Of a DNA stretch of 64,000 bases, positions 60,570 through 64,000 are shown one piece after another. This DNA comes from Mangrovimicrobium sp033283265. GTDB taxonomy: Bacteria > Pseudomonadota > Gammaproteobacteria > Pseudomonadales > Halieaceae. A program made the position numbers and the translations under genes. Numbering within the stretch: position 1 is the stretch's first letter; every line of letters starts with the position of its first letter. Below the pieces are notes generated by a model. That model was not told where the DNA came from, searched no databases, and saw only the letters and a program-made list of their open reading frames with translations. The DNA lies in NCBI GenBank assembly GCA_033283265.1, contig JAWMQN010000002.1:372001-436000 (forward strand). The letters are read 5' to 3'.

Positions 60570-61337
60570 TTGCCCGCCATCCGCCGACGCCCATTCACCC
60601 GCGCATGCATCGCCACATTGCTTGGCGGCCTCCTGTTCTGCACCGCGGCCGTTGCGGGGGAAACCCGCGTGGCCGTGGCGGCCAACTTCACCGGTGCCAT
60701 GCAGGCCATCATCGCCGCCTTCGAGGCCGGCTCCGGGCACCGGGTGCAGGCCAGCTACGGCTCCTCGGGCAAGCTCTACGCGCAGATCCGCAACGGCGCG
60801 CCCTTCGATGCCTTTCTCTCGGCGGATGTCGACAAGCCCGAGGCCCTGGTCAGGGACGGCGAGGCCCTGGCCGAGAGCGCCTTCACCTACGCCCTCGGCA
60901 CCCTCGCCCTGTGGAGCTTCGACGGCGGCGATCCCCTCGCCCGGCTCAAGGCGGACGACTACCGCCGGCTGGCCATCGCCAACCCGCGCCTCGCCCCCTA
61001 CGGGGCAGCGGCCCTGCAGGTGCTGGCGCACTTGCAGGTCGAAGAGACAGCTCGCGGCAAAATCGCCAGCGGCGAGAGCATCGCCCAGGCCTACCAGTTC
61101 GTCGCCAGCGGCAACGCGGAACTGGGCTTCGTCGCCCTGTCGCAGCTGGTCGAGGGCGGCGCCACCGCGGGCAGTTGGGCAGTGCCGGCGCAGCTGCACG
61201 ATCCCATCCGCCAGGTCGCGGTGCTGCTGCAGCGCGGCCGCGACAACCCCGCCGCCACGGCCTTCCTCGACTTCCTGCGCGGCGCGGATGCCGCTGCGCT
61301 GATCGCCGCCCACGGCTACCGCAGCGCAGGCGAGTGA
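60570..61337 (+). CDS. modA: Molybdate-binding periplasmic protein ModA
   Basis: 255 residues from a TTG start, with GAGGAG about 10 nt upstream; no in-frame ATG precedes the signal peptide (CIATLLGGLLFCTAAVAG). VAVAANFTGAMQAIIAAFEAGSGHRVQASYGSSGKLYAQIRNGAPFDAFLSADVDKP is the oxyanion-binding ModA signature with the Ser residues in YGSSGK; GFVALSQL near the end is typical. It delivers molybdate to ModBC for nitrogenase cofactor synthesis. Confidence 0.95.
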   Translation: MPAIRRRPFTRACIATLLGGLLFCTAAVAGETRVAVAANFTGAMQAIIAAFEAGSGHRVQASYGSSGKLYAQIRNGAPFDAFLSADVDKPEALVRDGEALAESAFTYALGTLALWSFDGGDPLARLKADDYRRLAIANPRLAPYGAAALQVLAHLQVEETARGKIASGESIAQAYQFVASGNAELGFVALSQLVEGGATAGSWAVPAQLHDPIRQVAVLLQRGRDNPAATAFLDFLRGADAAALIAAHGYRSAGE

Positions 61338-61342
61338 ACGCG

Positions 61343-62029
61343 ATGTTGTTCAGCGAGGAAGATCTCACCGCCCTGCTGCTCACCCTCAAGCTCGCCACCA
61401 CGGTGACCGCGCTGCTGCTCCTGCTCGGCACGCCGCTGGCCTGGTGGCTGGCGCGCACAGCCAGCCGCTGGCGCCACCCGGTGAACGCGCTGGTCGCCCT
61501 GCCGCTGGTGCTGCCGCCGAGTGTGCTGGGCTTCTACCTGCTGGTCTTCATGGGGCCCCGCGGCCCCCTCGGCGAGCTGACCCAGGCCCTCGGCCTCGGC
61601 ACCCTCGCCTTCACCTTTCCCGGCCTGGTCCTCGCCTCGGTGATCTACTCCCTGCCCTTCGTGGTGCAACCGATCCAGAACGCCATGGAAGCCCTCGGCC
61701 GGCGACCCACCGAGGTGGCCGCGACCCTGCGCGCCGCGCCCCTCGACCGCTTTTTCAGCGTGGTCCTGCCGCTGGCGCGGCCGGGCCTGCTCAGCGCGAC
61801 GGTGCTCGGCTTCGCCCACACCGTCGGCGAGTTCGGCGTGGTGCTGATGATCGGCGGCAATATCGGCGGCGAGACCCAGGTGGTTTCCGTGCAGGTCTAC
61901 AACCACGTCGAGGCCCTGGACTACGCCAGCGCCCACCGCCTGTCGCTGGTCATGCTGGGCTTTTCCTTCGCCGTGCTGCTCGTGCTCTACATGTTCAACC
62001 CAACGACCCAGCGGGGACAGGCGCGATGA
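61343..62029 (+). CDS. modB: Molybdate ABC transporter permease ModB
   Basis: 228 residues from ATG 61343 (a GTG at 61334 overlapping the modA stop is possible). About five membrane helices; LKLATTVTALLLLLGTPLAWWLAR begins as in E. coli ModB, LPLVLPPSVLGFYLLVF and the EAA loop AMEALGRRPTEVAATLRAAPLDRFFSVVLPLARPG are diagnostic. Inner-membrane channel, paired with ModC. Confidence 0.95.
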   Translation: MLFSEEDLTALLLTLKLATTVTALLLLLGTPLAWWLARTASRWRHPVNALVALPLVLPPSVLGFYLLVFMGPRGPLGELTQALGLGTLAFTFPGLVLASVIYSLPFVVQPIQNAMEALGRRPTEVAATLRAAPLDRFFSVVLPLARPGLLSATVLGFAHTVGEFGVVLMIGGNIGGETQVVSVQVYNHVEALDYASAHRLSLVMLGFSFAVLLVLYMFNPTTQRGQAR

Positions 62030-63114
62030 CCGGCATCGCCGCGCGCTTCGCCCTGCAGCACCCGGGCTTCTCGCTGGACGTCGACCTGCAGCTGCCGGCC
62101 AGCGGGGTCAGCGTGCTGTTCGGCCATTCGGGCTCGGGCAAGACCACCCTGCTGCGCTGCATCGCCGGGCTGCAGCGCGCGCCGCTGGGCGAGTTGCGGG
62201 TGCTGGGGGAGGTATGGCAGTCGGCAAAAAACTTCCTGCCGACCCACCGCAGGCCGATCGGCTACGTCTTCCAGGAGGCCAGCCTGTTCGATCACCTCAG
62301 CGCCCGGGGCAACCTGGACTACGCCTGCAAGCGGGCGCCCAGGGTCAGCGACGGCACCAGTTTCGACGAGGCCGTGGACCTGCTCGGCATCGGCGAACTG
62401 CTCGACCGCCGCCCGGCGCAGCTCTCCGGCGGCGAGCGCCAGCGCGTGGCCATCGCCCGGGCGCTGCTGATCCAGCCGCGCCTGCTGCTGATGGACGAGC
62501 CGCTGGCCGCCCTCGACCTGCCGCGCAAGCTGGAAATCCTGCCCTACCTGGAGCGCCTCAAGCGGCGCCTGGACCTGCCCATCATCTACGTCAGCCACGC
62601 CGCCGACGAGGTCGCCCGGCTGGCCGACTACCTGGTGGCGATGGAGAAGGGCCGTGCGCTGGCGGCGGGCAGCCTGGCGGAGACACTGTCCCGGCTGGAC
62701 TTTCCCATTCGCCTCGGCGAGGACGCCGGGGTGGTGCTGGAGGGCACGATCGCCGAGCGCGACCGGAAGTGGAAACTGGCCCGGGTGCGCTTCGACGGCG
62801 GCGAGGTCTGGCTGCGCGATGGCGGCCACGCCGTGCACAGCGAGGTGCGGGTGCGCATCCTCGCCCGGGACATCAGCCTGGCCCGGGAGGCCCAGCGGGA
62901 TTCCAGCATCGTCAACGCCCTGCCGGCCACGGTGGTCGAGCTCAGCGCCGACGAGCACGCCGGCCTCGCGCTGGTGCGCCTCGCGGTGCGGGACGAAAAC
63001 AGCGGCGCCAGCTCCTACCTGGTATCGCGGCTGACACGGCGCTCCGCCCACCAGCTCGGGCTGCAGCCGGGGATGCCGATCTGGGCGCAGATCAAGTCGG
63101 TGGCGCTAATCTGA
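62026..63114 (+). CDS. modC: Molybdate ABC transporter ATPase ModC
   Basis: 362 residues. Walker A GHSGSGKTTLL, Q-loop VFQEASLFDHLSARGNL, signature LSGGERQRVAIARAL, Walker B LLLMDEPLAALD, H-loop YVSHAADE. The C-terminal TOBE domain (from about residue 285: SIVNALPATVVELSADEHAGLALVRL) binds molybdate or regulates transport. Overlaps modB by ATGA; its end overlaps the convergent eutC by 9 nt. Confidence 0.96.
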   Translation: MTGIAARFALQHPGFSLDVDLQLPASGVSVLFGHSGSGKTTLLRCIAGLQRAPLGELRVLGEVWQSAKNFLPTHRRPIGYVFQEASLFDHLSARGNLDYACKRAPRVSDGTSFDEAVDLLGIGELLDRRPAQLSGGERQRVAIARALLIQPRLLLMDEPLAALDLPRKLEILPYLERLKRRLDLPIIYVSHAADEVARLADYLVAMEKGRALAAGSLAETLSRLDFPIRLGEDAGVVLEGTIAERDRKWKLARVRFDGGEVWLRDGGHAVHSEVRVRILARDISLAREAQRDSSIVNALPATVVELSADEHAGLALVRLAVRDENSGASSYLVSRLTRRSAHQLGLQPGMPIWAQIKSVALI

Positions 63115-63900
63115 ATCCAGCGCGGGCAGGAAGGGCACGCGCCGCGAACCGGGGCCTTCCAGGGTCAGCGAATCGTCCTTCAACCGCACCCCGCTGAGCT
63201 GGCGGCGCAGGGCGTTGCGGCACAGATAGAGGCAGGTCTCGGCGGCGCGCGCATAACTCAACCCCTCCGGCGGGCGGACATTGGAAATGCAGTTGCGCTC
63301 CGCGTCGACCCGGCCAGGTCGCGGGGCCCAGGTCAGGTAGAGGCCGAGGCTGTCCGGTGAGCTGAGGCCGGGGCGCTCACCGATCAGCAGCAGCGAGAGC
63401 CGGGCGCCGAGGGCGCCGGCGATGTCGTCGCCGATGGCCACCCGGCCCTGTTCCACCAGTACCAGCGGTGCGAGCCGCAGGCCCTGCGCGCGCAGCAGCG
63501 GCAGCAACTCCCCGAGCAAGGCCGGGGCGTGAGCCTGCACCGCCAGCGACGAGAGGCCGTCGGCGACGACGATGGCGATCTCCGCATCGCCGGCCAGCGC
63601 CTGCAGTTTGTTGCGGTCCGCCGGCAACAGGCGCCTGCCGAGGTCCGGCCGCTGCAGGTAGGTGGCGCGGTCGGCCGCCGCGCTGTGCACTGCAATCACC
63701 GGCAATTCGAAACCCTGCAGGGCGTCCGCCAGCGCCGCCATATCCAGTTGCTGGTGCACGGCGTCGCGGGCGCGGGCGTGATCGAGCGCGAAGGCGAGGT
63801 TCTCCCGGGTGGGCAGCGCGTTGCCGGCGCGGCCGCCGCCGATGCGCGCGGCGGTGAACCGGCGCAGCGAGCGCCAGCTGTTCGGCGTGATTGCGCTCAT
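63106..63900 (-). CDS. eutC: Ethanolamine ammonia-lyase small subunit EutC
   Basis: 264 residues. LRRFTAARIGGGRAGNALPTRENLAFALDHARARDAVHQQLD, DRATYLQRPDLGRRLLP, VLVEQGRVAIGDDIAGALGARLSLLLIGERPGLSSPDSLGLYLTWAPRPG and ERNCISNVRPPEGLSYARAA match EutC blocks that bind adenosylcobalamin with EutB. Ethanolamine is split to acetaldehyde and ammonia, a nitrogen source. Start overlaps the eutB stop (ATGA). It is convergent with modC. Confidence 0.95.
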   Translation of the reverse strand: MSAITPNSWRSLRRFTAARIGGGRAGNALPTRENLAFALDHARARDAVHQQLDMAALADALQGFELPVIAVHSAAADRATYLQRPDLGRRLLPADRNKLQALAGDAEIAIVVADGLSSLAVQAHAPALLGELLPLLRAQGLRLAPLVLVEQGRVAIGDDIAGALGARLSLLLIGERPGLSSPDSLGLYLTWAPRPGRVDAERNCISNVRPPEGLSYARAAETCLYLCRNALRRQLSGVRLKDDSLTLEGPGSRRVPFLPALDSD

Positions 63901-64000
63901 GCGTTTTCCTCCCGCGGCAGTTGCAGCGCCGCCGCCAGTGCCGGCGGCGGCTGGGCACCGGTGACCAGCCGGTTGTCGCCGTCGAAGATGCCCTGCTCCA
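63897..64000 (-). CDS. eutB: Ethanolamine ammonia-lyase large subunit EutB, C-terminal end (partial)
   Basis: Only about 33 C-terminal residues are in the window (EQGIFDGDNRLVTGAQPPPALAAAL...), ending in TGA that overlaps the eutC ATG. Identity is inferred mainly from the universal eutB-eutC pair; the visible tail is poorly conserved in the family. Confidence 0.7.
   Translation of the reverse strand, partial: EQGIFDGDNRLVTGAQPPPALAAALQLPREENA

Overview
The window is a GC-rich stretch of a gammaproteobacterial chromosome. The housekeeping order recN / fur / bamE / rnfH / ratA / smpB and grpE-dnaK-dnaJ-dapB is typical of that class. The nitrogen-fixation gene order is Azotobacter/Pseudomonas stutzeri-like (iscA-nifU-nifS-nifV-cysE-x-nifW-nifZ-nifM-clpX with nifF). 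The organism is therefore probably a diazotrophic gammaproteobacterium, perhaps a marine Cellvibrionales-type one; the genus cannot be fixed from sequence reading alone. nifHDK, nifB and nifA are not in this window.

Layout. 1-4.1 kb: c-di-GMP signalling (tail of an EAL protein, then a receiver-GGDEF-EAL protein) and an exported subtilisin-like protease. 4.2-12.7 kb: an AT-rich block holding a small exported protein with a YKWG tandem repeat and two very large membrane sensors with beta-propeller input domains (one a hybrid histidine kinase, one with only an ATPase-type output). 12.7-20.8 kb: an ApbE-like protein, an enoyl-CoA hydratase-like protein, DNA glycosylase Tag, a MATE transporter and a tightly overlapped operon LLM oxidoreductase-SDR-AceK-histidine phosphatase. 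20.9-27.7 kb: chaperone block cnoX-dapB-dnaJ-dnaK-grpE-hrcA with a sigma-32 promoter before grpE and several large palindromes in the gaps. 28-33.3 kb: recN, fur, bamE, rnfH, ratA, an NSS-family transporter, smpB. 33.6-39.9 kb: cusCBA-type heavy-metal efflux with a small Cys/His-rich exported protein.

40-63.1 kb is nitrogen fixation. nifF (+) faces a long minus-strand operon iscA-nifU-nifS-nifV-cysE-(180 aa protein)-nifW-nifZ-nifM-clpX2. A second minus-strand operon runs nifE-nifN-nifX-DUF269-DUF683-two ferredoxins-136 aa protein-DUF364. Divergent from nifE is modABC (molybdate uptake). Three intergenic regions carry pairs of TGT-N10-ACA sites (NifA upstream activator sequences) and GG-N10-GC sigma-54 promoters aimed at nifF, iscA, nifE and modA. 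The nifE and modA promoters share one UAS pair, which couples cofactor assembly to Mo import. Between the two nif operons sits an ECF sigma factor / FecR / exported protein / TonB-receptor module that looks like an iron- or metallophore-uptake system, its sigma gene starting just beyond a NifA site pair.

The window ends with eutC and the 3' end of eutB (ethanolamine ammonia-lyase). The most unusual region is 2.1-12.7 kb: an exported protease, an exported protein built of repeated short aromatic peptides and two giant periplasmic-propeller sensors in one line.
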